Position numbers and translations under genes: made by a program. A stretch of 64,000 nt of DNA from Blattamonas nauphoetae. Its lineage: Eukaryota > Preaxostyla > Oxymonadida. This document shows, in pieces, positions 43,501-54,005 of the stretch; the first letter of the stretch is position 1, and the number at the start of each line of letters is the position of its first letter. The notes below the pieces were generated by a model that did not search any database, was not told the DNA's origin, and saw nothing but the letters and a program-made list of their open reading frames with translations. The stretch spans positions 124,001-188,000 of the forward strand of contig JARBJD010000052.1 in assembly GCA_033064195.1 (NCBI GenBank), given 5' to 3'.

Positions 43501-46500
43501 TGGTGGCTGTGTCTGGGACAGGAACGATTGTTGCAGACGAGCTGAAAGCGACTGATCTTTCTTTTGCCTTGGCTGTCTTCGACATCAACTCAGACTCCAT
43601 CGATATCGGATCGGTGAAACTGTCTGACTGCGAATTCTCAGGCACTCCCACAGCTGCCTTCGTTTCACTCACCTCAAAATATACATCGTCGAGATTGAGT
43701 GTGGGACCGATCTCGTTTGGCTCGTCGAATACGGATCCAACACCGGTTGATCCGTCTCCTCTGAAACTCGCTGAAATCAAAGCTCCAAGAACAGCCACCA
43801 TCGAATCCGCAGCCACTCTCTTCACTTCCACTTCCTCCTCATTCACTTCGAACACCAAAATATCAACCACCGACACACCAGCTGAGGTTGTGTCGATTCT
43901 GAAGATTGTATCTGCATCGTCGTTCAGCCAGACTGTGACAAACTCGACGATCAACTTCGCAGCTGGGACTGATGCCTCTTCCGCAGCCAGCCTTGTCGAC
44001 ACTTCATTTGCCTCACTCGTCCTCGCCGACACGACAGTCGATGTCTCGTCACTGTCTCGCTTCTTCTCACAGACTGTCTTCGCAGTGAAAGCCCACTCGC
44101 TCTCCATCTCGTTCACCACACTCTCTGAAGTGCTGTCGGATGTGAGTGGAATGACGTGTCCACTCGTCTCTGTCTCTGGAGGAACTCTCGCCCTGTCGAA
44201 AGTGAAATTCGATGGAACAGCTCTTCCTTTGTCGTTCGCCAAAAGTGTGATTGTGCAGACAGGCGGAACAGTTCAGTTGGCAGACTCACACTTCGCCAAC
44301 ATCGCCAGCTTGAACAGGGGTGCAGCAGTCCACTCAACTCTGACTGCTTCTGGACACACTCTGACAATCGCATCGTGTGACTTCACAGCTTGTTCTGCAA
44401 CAGGAAGAGGAGGAGCGCTGACCGTGAAGGTTGGTGCTGGTTTTTTCGTCGTCTCGACACAAACCACAACATTCTCAAAATGCTCGTCTGCCAGCAACGG
44501 AGGCGCGATCTCACTCGACTTGACAGGATTGACTAGCGGAACATTCAACATCGCTGGAGCCTCTTTTGGAACAGGAACTGATGCCAATTCGTGTGGATCT
44601 GGAAAGTTTGGGAAGGATGTGTTCATGGATGGTGATTTCACGTCGTTCAACGACAAAACTCTCTTCCCATCTGCTTATTCTGCAACACCAGTCAACGAAG
44701 CTCTGATGGAATCCATTACAGTGTCGTCCACTCACACGAGCCTTGTCATGCCTCTGCTTCAATATCTGCATTCTCCAACAACGGAAGGGTTTGTGGACGA
44801 CACGATCGACGCGGCAGACATCAAACAATGCGGCCATCTCTTCGTGAACTGCAAGACTCTGAGTCAGTTGAAGGAAAACGCACCGCCGCTTTCGTCTGTG
44901 AAGATTGTCTCTGCTCTGACCATCAAAACTGACTATCCAGTTCTTCGGACAATGACGATCACTTCGAAAGAAGAACTGTCTCGCTCCTCTCTCGTTCTCG
45001 TGTCCACACCCTCCCTCTCCATCACCTCGTCCAACCCAACACTCACTCTGACCAACCTGGCCATCTCGACCGCATGGTCCTCGTCTGCTCGGAACTCGGA
45101 CACAGCGTATCTTCTGATTGCATCTGGAAAGCTGGTTGTCTCCCAAAGCACGTTCACAAGTGCAGCATCCCTTCCCTGCCCTCTCGTCTTTGCCAAAACA
45201 TCAGGCGCTGTCGAAATTGATGACTTCAACGCGACGAACGTGCTGGACTTGAAAGATGCGTTGATCAGAGGACAGACAAGCGCAACGATGAAAGTGGCCA
45301 ACTCGAATTTCAATTCCATCACTCGCACGACAGCCAAAGGGGACACAGAGAACGGGACAGTGATCTCGGCAGTTCTGAAAGATGTCTCCTCGTCCACACT
45401 GGACACTCTGACATTCGACACGTGCGGCACAGCTGTCTTCCTGAACATGGAAGGGTGTCCCCTCTCGCTCGACTATTCCGTGCGCAACGTGGCATTCACA
45501 GCAACCACTCCGTCTCAGCTGTACGTTTGTGGTGACGACTTGTCTCTCCTTCTGAAACCCTCAAAATGGACAGATCTGCCGCAGGCTCTCGCGGACGAGA
45601 CACACGAGATCTTCATGACGTCCTCTTCGACTTGGAGTCTCGTCGTCTCCCTGCGCTTCTATCTCGTCCCTCCCGAAAGACTGGAGATGTTTGTGTCGTC
45701 GAGTGGGCGAGGGAGCGATGCTGGGGACGGAACACGTTCTTCTCCGTTTGAGACGATCTGGCAGAGTCTGGAACGAGCGAAAGGACAAAGTGAGGATGTT
45801 CGAGTTGTTTTGGTTGGGAAGGGAAGGATCGGGAAGAAGAGTGAGATGGTGGGAGAGGAAGGGTTGGAGATGGAGATTGTGGGAGAAAGTGAAGGAAGCG
45901 AGATGGAGTGTCTCATTGTGGAATCCGAAGGAAGAGAGAGAAAGGAGAAGGAAGGAATGATCACACTGGACAGACAATCTCTCACTCTGTCGTCTCTGCT
46001 TGTGTCGCTGCACTCCTCCCATCGATCTGTCGAAGCCGTCTTCATTCTGACGTCGTCGTCTGTGCTGATTCTGGAGTCGTGTTCTCTTCGGACATCGGAA
46101 CCAATCAGCCATTCATTGATTTGCCTGGCTGGCTCGTCGTCGCTGACAGTGTTCGATCTTGAGTGCGAGTCCGTGTCTTTTGTTGGGAAGGGAGGGATTG
46201 CGAAACTGTCCGCGTGTGCCTCACTCGACTTCTCGTCGTGCTCGTTCACATCAGCATCGTTCGGTGGAGGGTGTGTGGTGTGGGGAAAGACAGAAGGAAC
46301 AGTAACTGTCCACAGCACAGCCTTCACTCGCTGTTCAGGAGCAGCGTTCGGAAGTGTGATTCGAGTGATGGGATGTGGGACGCGAGTCAAGATCACGAAA
46401 TGCACATTCTCGGAGTGTGTGACTCGTGTGCGGTTTGGAGAAGTGAGTTGGGAGGGCGGGAGTGTGGGAGGAGGGTGTGTGCTGGTTGAGCTGAAGTCGA

Positions 46501-46821
46501 CCAGACATTCTCTCTCCTCGTGCGACCTCTCGCTCAGCTCGTTCGTCCGCTGCCGATTGGAGAACACCGACACTGCGTGGTCGTCGGGAACGGGAGGAGG
46601 GAAGGGGATGTGCGTGGGAGGAGCAGGATTTGTGGTTGTGGGAGGGCGAGTGGGGGAGAGAGTGGAGTTGGTGGGAGTGGAGGTGTGTGGGTGTTCGTGC
46701 GTCGGGATGTGGGTGGAGTGGAGGAGTGTTGGTTGGTCGGGGATTCCATTTGATGGGAGACAGGCGTCGAATGTCGGCAGACCAGGGCAGTGTCGGGAGT
46801 GTTGTCCTTCGGACTGGATGA
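40524..46821 (+). CDS. Two-exon secreted beta-helix protein
   Basis: Exon 1 is 40524-41859 and starts MTVLLLVVLNAVAMDS, a signal peptide. A GTTTGT...TTCTCTTCAG intron covers 41860-41997 (138 nt). Exon 2 continues in frame (GTKV-NETTGSSNSGGHIV). The protein is about 2050 residues, built of right-handed beta-helix repeats (GGA, SLT.SS.F..C) in blocks that begin with C-G-x-x-x-x-P-C text, such as ATCGGQLSPCRTVS, AGCGKAPNPCQSI and QCGHLFVNCKTL. A final block is rich in Gly, Val and Glu. The uninterrupted frame runs to 46940, but near 46690-46710 the likeness to the paralogue at 57770 passes to another frame (SGGVLVGRG...DRRRMSADQGSVG), giving a stop at 46821. That is either a real frameshift or a sequencing slip. 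Confidence 0.78.
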
Positions 46822-47258
46822 GCAGAAGAAACGCTCATCTCCAACTGCAGAGACGTTTGATGTTTCATTTTCTTGTTCTTGCTGTTGATCTTATTCTCCA
46901 TTTCAGAACTGTTTTTGTTATTCACGTGTCTCCAAACTGAATTTCCCGCAGGGTATGATCCAGACACACACCCTGCAGGAGTTCGTTTAAATCCCAGTCC
47001 ATCGGAAGGAACGAGAGGTTCTGCGAAAACTAAATACGTTCAAACAGTGTGAGATTAATTCTTTTTTACTTTTTCGAGGCACAAAGATGACATTCCAACT
47101 TCTGTATTCGTTGTTCTCTCATAACAAAATTCTGTGGTTAGATCTAAAACCGACAAACATGTTACCAAATCTCATCATCGTATATTCTTTTGTTTCTTTC
47201 ACAATTGATGTTTCCCACTCACTTCCTGCTCTTTCATCGTGTTTAAATTCAGAATGAC
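46822..47258. other. Spacer between the beta-helix gene and the HEAT-SPRY gene
   Basis: Nothing beyond the out-of-frame tail of the preceding gene was recognised. The promoter of the following plus-strand gene should lie here. Confidence 0.3.
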
Positions 47259-48282
47259 ATGGAAAACAGACCGGAAAAAAAGAAAGTGTGTTCGAGTCTT
47301 ATTCGTCCATCATGCTCAATATCTCTTTCTGAATTGTCAGGAAGGACACACACTCCAATCTATACTGGACGAGCTTTCGAGGTGTGGGTGCGATGTGCGT
47401 TCGTTTGTGAATACTTCGACGTGGCTGACCGTTCCTGATCTCATTCGAAGTTGGAAGGAAGGAGACGACATCACACTTCTGGTGCAGTTGCTGGACGCAG
47501 TGATTGATGTATTGAAACAGACATGCGATGCAAACATCCCGATTGTGAACCACCAGCTTCTTCACACGTCGCTCTCTTCTCTGGTCAAGAATGCACCACT
47601 TCCAAACAATGTGATGCTGCGAGTGACCCTCTGCTTTTCAGCTCTCAAATTTATAGAAAAAGGCCCATTTGTGAAGATCGAACTCGAAAAGTTGGATGAG
47701 CTGGAGCAAAACGTGATGATAGTCCCGTGTAAAAACCGGACTTGTTGATTAAACCGAACGAAGACCATGATCCATCAGAAAGGACTTCCTTCAATGTTCC
47801 AGTTGATTGGGACACCTAAATTCCCCTTATTCGACGACATATCTTTGATCAGATCATTGACTCGTGCTTTTGTTCAATTGACATCTTGATTTGCATAAAA
47901 TGGTAGGAATGAATTCAAAGAGCGGCACGAGTGGACTTTCTGGGCCAAAGGTGATCGAGGTGTGTTGTGACATTGTAGTTCATCGAGGCTATTCTCTCGT
48001 AATAAATTGTCGAATATGGATGTGAACACGTTTTTTTTTCAAAATGTTGAGAATACTGTCGAGATCGTCTCAGAGAATGTCACGATCATTCGATCGTGTT
48101 TGATGAGGTCGATCGGCGAACTATATCACTTCATCTTTACGCTTTCTTGATTCATTTCAACTTTATGTCTCGTATTTTCTTACAATTTTTCAAAACATAG
48201 CGATTGATCATGATGTATCGTGAAGTGACAATCTACTGCAGTTCTCCCTTCAAGACACCAATTTTTGGGAAGTGAACGTGCG

Positions 48283-48354
48283 GCGCGTTTGGCCTAGCGG
48301 TAGCCAACCCCTCTGTCGACTGTTGTGCTCGGGGTTCGACTCCCGCCGAGCACA
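48283..48354 (+). ncRNA. tRNA-like sequence with A box, B box and T-run terminator
   Basis: TGGCCTAGCGG (48290-48300) fits the pol III A box and GGTTCGACTCC (48333-48343) the B box. Spacing matches an intronless tRNA exactly: counting from the A box puts CTGTCGA in the anticodon loop (anticodon GTC, Asp). A TTTTTT run follows at 48357-48362. The stems do not pair as in a tRNA. Instead GTGCTCGG (48325-48332) pairs with CCGAGCAC (48346-48353) as an 8-bp hairpin. It may be a decayed tRNA-Asp or a tRNA-derived transcript carried by the element. Confidence 0.4.
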
Positions 48355-48434
48355 ACTTTTTTGCCACTACATAGAGTTTTTTGGCCCAGAAAGTCCACCC
48401 TTGCCCAAAGAGCTGTGAAGTGAATAAATTGCAA

Positions 48435-48794
48435 TTATTTTAGAGTTGAGATCAATGAGAGTTCGTGAATGTTCCTCCGAGTCTGTCCGAGGCTGTAAAG
48501 TTGTTGACAATTGTCGAAAAGTGCAGGAACTTTGTCTTGGTGGGCATTTGTCTCCTTGATCATTCTGAAGAGTTCGCAATCGTTCTTATTTTCGTCTTGC
48601 GGCTTCTTTTGATTTCGTGTAGACCATGTTCTCTTCCAAGAGCAGTTGATTGATTTTGTTGATATGATCATTGAAATTCCACTCTTTACATCGCTCTGGA
48701 TCAATGTTGGTTCGCGTTTTGTGGTCTCCTTCAGTCGAAACAATCGATCGTGGGAACTGTTGCTGGAAATCCGATCTAGCCAATCTTTCACCAC
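48435..48794 (-). pseudogene. Coding-like remnant inside the TIR element
   Basis: Two minus-strand frames in turn look coding: one with FNDHINKINQLLLEENMVYT, then another with CELFRMIKETNAHQDKVPAL. The switch implies a frameshift. The text is helical, possibly coiled coil. It is not like a transposase that I know and may be a captured host gene piece. Confidence 0.35.
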
Positions 48795-50293
48795 TAAAAT
48801 GATGCGTGATGCGATTTAGACAACTTGATTAAACGTTCGTTCTTTCAGCATTTCCTCGACAAACTATTCTTGCGAACATCCTTCTCGTCGCGGATCGATG
48901 AGTCCGGAAATTAACAAGTACCATCTTGAAAGTGGAAATCGATCGATGATGGTCATCCTGAAAGATTGTTTCCATCAGTACTGGATTCACTGGGATGAGA
49001 AAAATGGAATTAGAAGCTGAAAACATAATTGTTAAAACAGACTGTGTTAAACCTTGTAAAAGGACAAAAGTGAGGAGATCGAGGCGTGGTCACAAAAAAA
49101 TTGGCAGGAATGAGTGGGTGTTGTTCAGAAAATGATCGGTGAATCATAGTTCACATTTTATTTTGAATTGAATCCCATATTCCTCGTCATGAACTCCTTC
49201 AGACAAAATGAAGAAAAAGAATAACAAAAACGGTTGAAGAAATGCTAGATGAATCATTGCTGCTCTTCGTTCGGTTTAATCAACAAGTCCGGTTTTAACA
49301 CGGGACTATGAAGCTGACCGAAGATATGACGAGACTGACCAACACAAATGATTTAATAAAACAACAACTTGAAGTACTTGCCGACGCTTCTCCCGATTTC
49401 AGAAAGCAGATCGAAATCCTTCTTGCGAAGGAGATGAGTGGGAAGGAAGAGACAGTCAGACGAGCCGTTCGGGTCGGTGGACACGCTGTTGAATTTATCG
49501 GCCCAGACATCGCTTGTTATGGAAGCTCATTTTCTCTCTCAGTGAATGGACATTGGAAGTCTCTCCTCTCTTTCGAGATCGGACCTGTCGTTGCTCGATT
49601 CACTTTTGTTCTTGGAACACAACCACAAGTTCAAACATATTTTGGAATTGTCGCAAGCTTCCAGACAGTAAACGCACTCACAGATTGGTTTCCTAGGCTG
49701 AAGGGAGGAGCAGGATGGTGTCCTGCTTCTGGTTTCCAGGTTATGTATCAAAACAACGAAAAGGCACATTCTGGCGAAGCATGTCTGGCCGGAGCTATGG
49801 GACAGAAGATTGTGCTGGAGGCAGACGGAAGAGAAGGAAAGAGGACACTCAAACTGTCGCAGGATGGACAGACACAGCCAACCTTCTTCTCCCACATTCC
49901 TGTCCCTTTCCGATTCGCGCTTGGACTGTATTTTCAGAACTCACCGTTCACAATTGAGTCACTCGAAGTGGTGGACGAGCCGCAGATGGTTGGAGGGACA
50001 TTGGAAGTACCGATGGATGAATGAGTCATTCCGAACAGGAGAATGAAGGAGCATGAAAGTGTTTTGAAGAACTATAACTTGAATGATACTGACCACACTT
50101 CTCTTCTAGTCAACGCGCAAATTCTTCTTTGTATCCATTCCCTCATCACTCTATCGTTTTCTGTCCCAATTTTCTGCTCATAACAAAACGGGCATGACCA
50201 ATTAGGGGGAGATTTGGGAGGAAAAAGCCGACAAATGACTGATAAATTTTAATCATGGTCCGATCAGGATACTGAGACAAAATCACAAAAAGA

Positions 50294-50969
50294 ATGGAAC
50301 CCGAACCATCTGATCTCAATCCGTCACCAAGTCTGTGCGTATTTCCTCTTAATCATGTTTCAGTGTCGACTGCATTTCTTGAATGGGATTTTTCATCAAA
50401 TCTATCACTGGAATCAGCCTCAAGCATCTTCTTATCTCTTGCAACTTTGGTGAACAAGGAATATCCTTTTGATGAGGCTCAAATAGAGAAGGCTTTTTCC
50501 TTCCTATGTACGATCAGTCCCGAGTGCGACCTTTTCAATGCAGATGAGCTGCTGGATGGCTTGGTTCCTGAATATTCAGATCCCATGATCGGCTTCATCG
50601 AAACAATGTGGGTTCTTCTTGCTGATTGATATGTCTACATTTCATCCCGCCACGTTGTCTTTCGTTTTGTCACACTCCATCACTCTCACAGTTCCCAGTC
50701 TGCTAACCTTCTTCAACTCCCCCTCCCCCTCATATTTCTTCAGCTATTTGAATAGAAAGTTGCGTGAGTGGAGAGCTACGGAGCCGCACACCATCCAAAA
50801 AGGCGAGACTATCCTCAGAGCGCTGAACTCGGATGGAATGGGAGATCTGCTTGATCAGACATTATTCACCTTCAAACCGAATTATTGGCGCAATACACCC
50901 CAAGTCTACGATTCGTGTGCTGTCCTGTTGGGTGCGAACTGTCTTCAGACGCTTCCTTTGTCCTATTAA
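50294..50969 (+). pseudogene. Family-B remnant with a deleted middle
   Basis: The N-terminal part (50294-50629) has FLEWDFSS, like the FLNWN start of family B, and PEYSDPMIGFIETMWVLLA. The next frame (about 50635-50969) has LSHSITLTVPSLLTFF and LREWRATEPHTIQKG, which match the C-terminal third (MPVVLTIPSCLTFFE, QREWN). About 150 central residues are missing and the frames differ, so this is an internally deleted, frameshifted copy. Its end lies 17 bp from the next TIR element. Confidence 0.65.
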
Positions 50970-50986
50970 CCTTGTTTGAGAAGTCA

Positions 50987-53869
50987 TAGTCCCTCCACAA
51001 ACCCGTCAAAAATATACAAACCCGTTTTTATTCACCAAAACCCAAAATTCGAACTATAGTTTTGAAATTTTTGCATACTGACTCTGATAAACTGATTATA
51101 AACAGAATTTAGAGAGAAAAGTTCTTAAACAAATGATCTGACATGAGATTGATTCAAAAGGATGGGGATATGGAATTTAGAATTGCCCAGCTGGCTCTAG
51201 GATGTTCGACCCAGCTAAGATGATGCACAGCGTGCGTCGAGTACTGGTGAAGACGACGATTGAGTCTTCGGAGATGAGCAGCCCCAGCTCGGCCGAACGC
51301 TCCTTCATCAGAAGGTTGTATCGGATGAACGCGTCTTCTTCGATCCGCGTGGCCCTTTCCATCCGATCACTCTTCTCCTTCTGCTTCAGCTGGGACCGCT
51401 CTTGCGTAGCGTCGTTCATCGCCTTGTTGTCGGACGCGTTTTTCTTCGACTTGTGCTTGTAGAGGTAGCTGAAGTCGTGGTCGTTCTCTTCGAACACCAC
51501 ATCCACGGCGTTCTCCCAGACGAAGTTCGGAGGGAGCTGGGTCAGCTGTTGGAAGGCCGACAGTGCGAAGCTTTCGGAGATGTACGTGCTCACCCTTTGG
51601 TACGTCGAGACGAGGAGCGACAAGCGCCACGAGTGCATGCACAGCAGCGTCAGCAGGTTCATCGACTTGATGGCCTTCTCGATCGCCGACTTCATCGAAA
51701 TCTCGCGCTCGTTGGATCCGCCGGTCGAGCTGCGCTTGAGGGTGTTCTGCCCCTTCAGGTTGTGCTGGTTGTTGACCTCTTCGAGCAGGGTCTCCTCCTC
51801 AGCCGGGGTGAGCTTGGGGAACTTGACCATCTCGGCACTCTCCTCGTCCTCGTTGGCAAAGAACAGCTCCTTCAGATGGGCGGCGTTGAGGACGTCGTAA
51901 GGTTTGGGGATGCAGAGGCGAGAGGAGAGCTGGACGAGGAGCTTGTTGATCTTCTCGACAATGATGAACAGCAGCTGGGGCGATGCGTTGGCGAAGATGG
52001 TTGTGTCCCAGTGCGACGAGGCACCGAGGATGGACACGTGGAAGAGATGGATGACAGCGAAGGCGAGCACCTCCGAGTTGACACACGTCGCCACGCACGA
52101 TTCGAGGATGTTGGCCTGCGGGGTGTTCTTGAGGCGGCTGTAGGCGGAGTGGATGTTGTACACAATCACGTTGCGGCGGGTTGAGAACTCCTCCTTCCGC
52201 TTGATGATCATCTTCTCAATCGACTCGACCAGCGCGCAGAAGCAGTCTCCGCTGTCGAGATCGAGGCGGAAGACAGACTGATGGAAGTTGCACTCCTCCA
52301 CAACCACCTGCACGATCTTCGGCTGCGAGTCGGGGAGCCTGCCGTGTTCCAGCAGGACACACAGCTCTTTCGCGATGGTTGGGGCTCCTTCGATGTACGC
52401 CATCTGCTGAGGCAGCTTCTTCTGAAGCAGAGTGGCGGTGTCGGTCACGTCTTTGATGCGTGCAGTGAGCAGCTGCAGAATCTGAGTGAGCTGGAACTTC
52501 TGCTTCTGGAATGCTCGCGACACTTTCTTCGTTTTATCGTCGCTGTCCCCACCAGATGGGACAGAAATGGTGAGGTTCGGCTTCTTCGGACCAGTGCTGC
52601 CCTGCCCAGCACCGGAGATGCCATTGAACTCTTCGGGGAACACAATCTCGTCGAACTCGTCTGGCCTTTCCGTGAAGCGGAGTCGCGGACAAGGTTGATC
52701 GACCCAATCCGCATTTCGTGTTCGAGGTCGCGCTGCACGCGATGGGTGAAGATCTCGTCGTCGACGTTGAGTTCGGAGGCGTCGGAGAAGGGCGTGATGG
52801 ACGGAGAGGGAGGGCCTGTCGCGAGGTCTTTCGAAGACTGACTTTCAGGGAGGGCGAGCGAGGGAGCAACGGCGTCTGTGTGGGGAGGGACGACTGTGCT
52901 TGCGGGATGAGCATCCGCTGCGGGGAATGTGTGGCGCGGGAAGGCCAGGGCGGATGGGCTGGTGGGTGTGAGCGGGAGGGGACTGTGGATTGCTGGTGAT
53001 TGGAAAATCGGAAGTTTGAGGAACGTGGCTTGCCTGCGGTGGGCAGGGCCTCCCGTCGTTCGTCGGAGAGTCTGGGAAGGCCACGCTGCCTCCTGATCGA
53101 GTCCTGGCGAGCGAGTGGGAGAGGGGACGGGCGGGGATGTTGCGGATCGGGAAGGATGGAATGAGTGGGAGGTTTAGCGAGTGTTTGGAGCGTCTGTTGA
53201 GGGATATTGAGTCGTAGGAAAGTTCTTGGTCGTGTGAGCATCGTGAAGTGATGATCCATCGTGTCTGACTGCTCTGGATTTATCGTCGAGCTATTTATTG
53301 ATGGCTGTGGAGATCTGTCCAATAAAAGGGGATTCATTGACTCTGATATATCTCTTAGATCATCGAAAATGATATTCAATACTATTTGAATGGTGATGAA
53401 CGATGAAAAGAACCCGAAGTGAGAGGGTCATGTATCGTGTTGTTTTGACAGTAGTCGGGAAAATTATCAAGGAATGGAGGATTTTGAGTAGTTTGGCGAT
53501 GTTAGTTCAATAAGTTTCTCAAACAGATCTCTAGAGAACTAGATGATCGCGGTTTCTTGAAATGTGTTGACGAGCTTGTTTGCGGAAGAGGTAATAAATT
53601 CACCAATTTGTGGTTGGGATGGAGAAGTGGTGTTTTATGGCAAATCAGGCATCAGTGATTGATAATTTGGAGATAGAAGATGAATGGCATTAATAGACCC
53701 ATTCTTTCAAAAAATGTTCCGAACAGTTTAAATCACATGCAGATAACCTAAATATTGCACCTCATTTCTAATACACCTCCCTTTGACTCACTGTCGCTAT
53801 CCTAGGACTATCAAGTTTTTTCCGAATAAAAACGGGTTTATATTTAAAAACGGGTTTGTGGAGGGTCTA
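50987..53869. mobile_element. 2.88-kb TIR element enclosing a GC-rich gene
   Basis: The left end TAGTCCCTCCACAAACCCGT and the inverted right end TAGACCCTCCACAAACCCGT start an inverted repeat of about 47 bp with a doubled AAACCCGT motif. TCA lies on both sides (50984-50986 and 53870-53872). The interior holds the minus-strand gene at 51177-53259 plus AT-rich flanks of a few hundred bases. TCA is the complement of the TGA target of the element at 47720, and both start TAG-T/A-CCC. Either the enclosed gene is cargo or it encodes the mobility protein; it does not resemble a transposase that I know. Confidence 0.75.
51177..53259 (-). CDS. GC-rich gene of unknown function inside a TIR element
   Basis: The clear part is 52643-51177. 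It begins FPEEFNGISG and holds 488 residues with helices (KQKFQLTQILQLLTARIKDV, ELCVLLEHGRLPD, LFIIVEKINKLLVQL) and an acidic loop (FFANEDEESAEM), ending LAGSNILEPAGQF. Upstream a different frame encodes SLALPESQSSKDLA, SPSITPFSDASELNVDDE and HRVQRDLEHEMRIGSIN; the frame changes near 52690-52650. A third frame with MDHHFTMLTRPRTFLR starts at 53259, before a stop in the second frame near 53170. These switches could be introns, frameshifts or sequence errors. Base use is much richer in G and C at third positions than in the neighbours. No known domain is recognised. Confidence 0.6.
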
Positions 53870-54005
53870 TCAGTTTTTTTTCAATTCAGTGTTTCATGAA
53901 ACCTGCCATGGGAGGGAAAATGTTGATAATGAGGAAATGAAAGGTAGGCGAGAGGTGAGGATGAGGGACTAGTGATGATTCACAGGTCGACTGACGGAGA
54001 GCGTG
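53380..54005. other. Right flank of the TIR element and spacer
   Basis: AT-rich and without coding frames. The element's right inverted repeat occupies about 53823-53869. The remainder is the 3' flank of the gene at 54006. Confidence 0.4.

Larger units (their letters stand above)
47720..49308. mobile_element. 1589-bp TIR element with TGA target duplication
   Basis: Both ends read TAGTCCCGTGT followed by AAAACCGGACTTG and TTAAACCGAACGAAGA; the 45-bp inverted repeat has about one mismatch. TGA flanks it (47717-47719 and 49309-49311). No transposase is seen. The interior carries a tRNA-like sequence at 48283-48354 and a coding-like minus-strand region at 48435-48794. The ends begin TAG and the target is a 3-bp TNA, as in the elements at 1840 and 50987. 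Superfamily uncertain. Confidence 0.85.
47259..50024 (+). pseudogene. HEAT-like plus SPRY-like protein gene, split by a 1.59-kb element
   Basis: Exon 1 is 47259-47285 (MENRPEKKK). A 55-nt GTGTGT...TTGTCAG intron (47286-47340) follows, and exon 2 runs from 47341. The first half encodes helices (LQSILDELSRCGCDVRSFV, LLVQLLDAVIDVLKQT) and ends at QNV-M in the element. After the element the frame continues with KLTEDMTRL, LADASPDFRKQIEILL and then a SPRY-like beta sandwich (VRVGGHAVEFIGPDIAC, GGAGWCPASGFQVMY, KIVLEADGREGKRTLKLS, IPVPFRFALGLY) to the stop at 50024. Removing the element and one TGA rejoins the frame as QNVMKLTED. SPRY domains bind peptide partners. The intact protein would have about 400 residues; as it stands it is broken. 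Confidence 0.75.

Noticed and set aside
45659-46967. Large minus-strand frames opposite the beta-helix gene
   Set aside because: They are antisense to well-supported beta-helix coding sequence and carry no recognisable domain.
51402-52184. 260-codon plus-strand frame rich in Val, Leu, Arg and Glu
   Set aside because: Antisense shadow of the GC-rich minus-strand gene. High third-position GC removes stop codons on the other strand.
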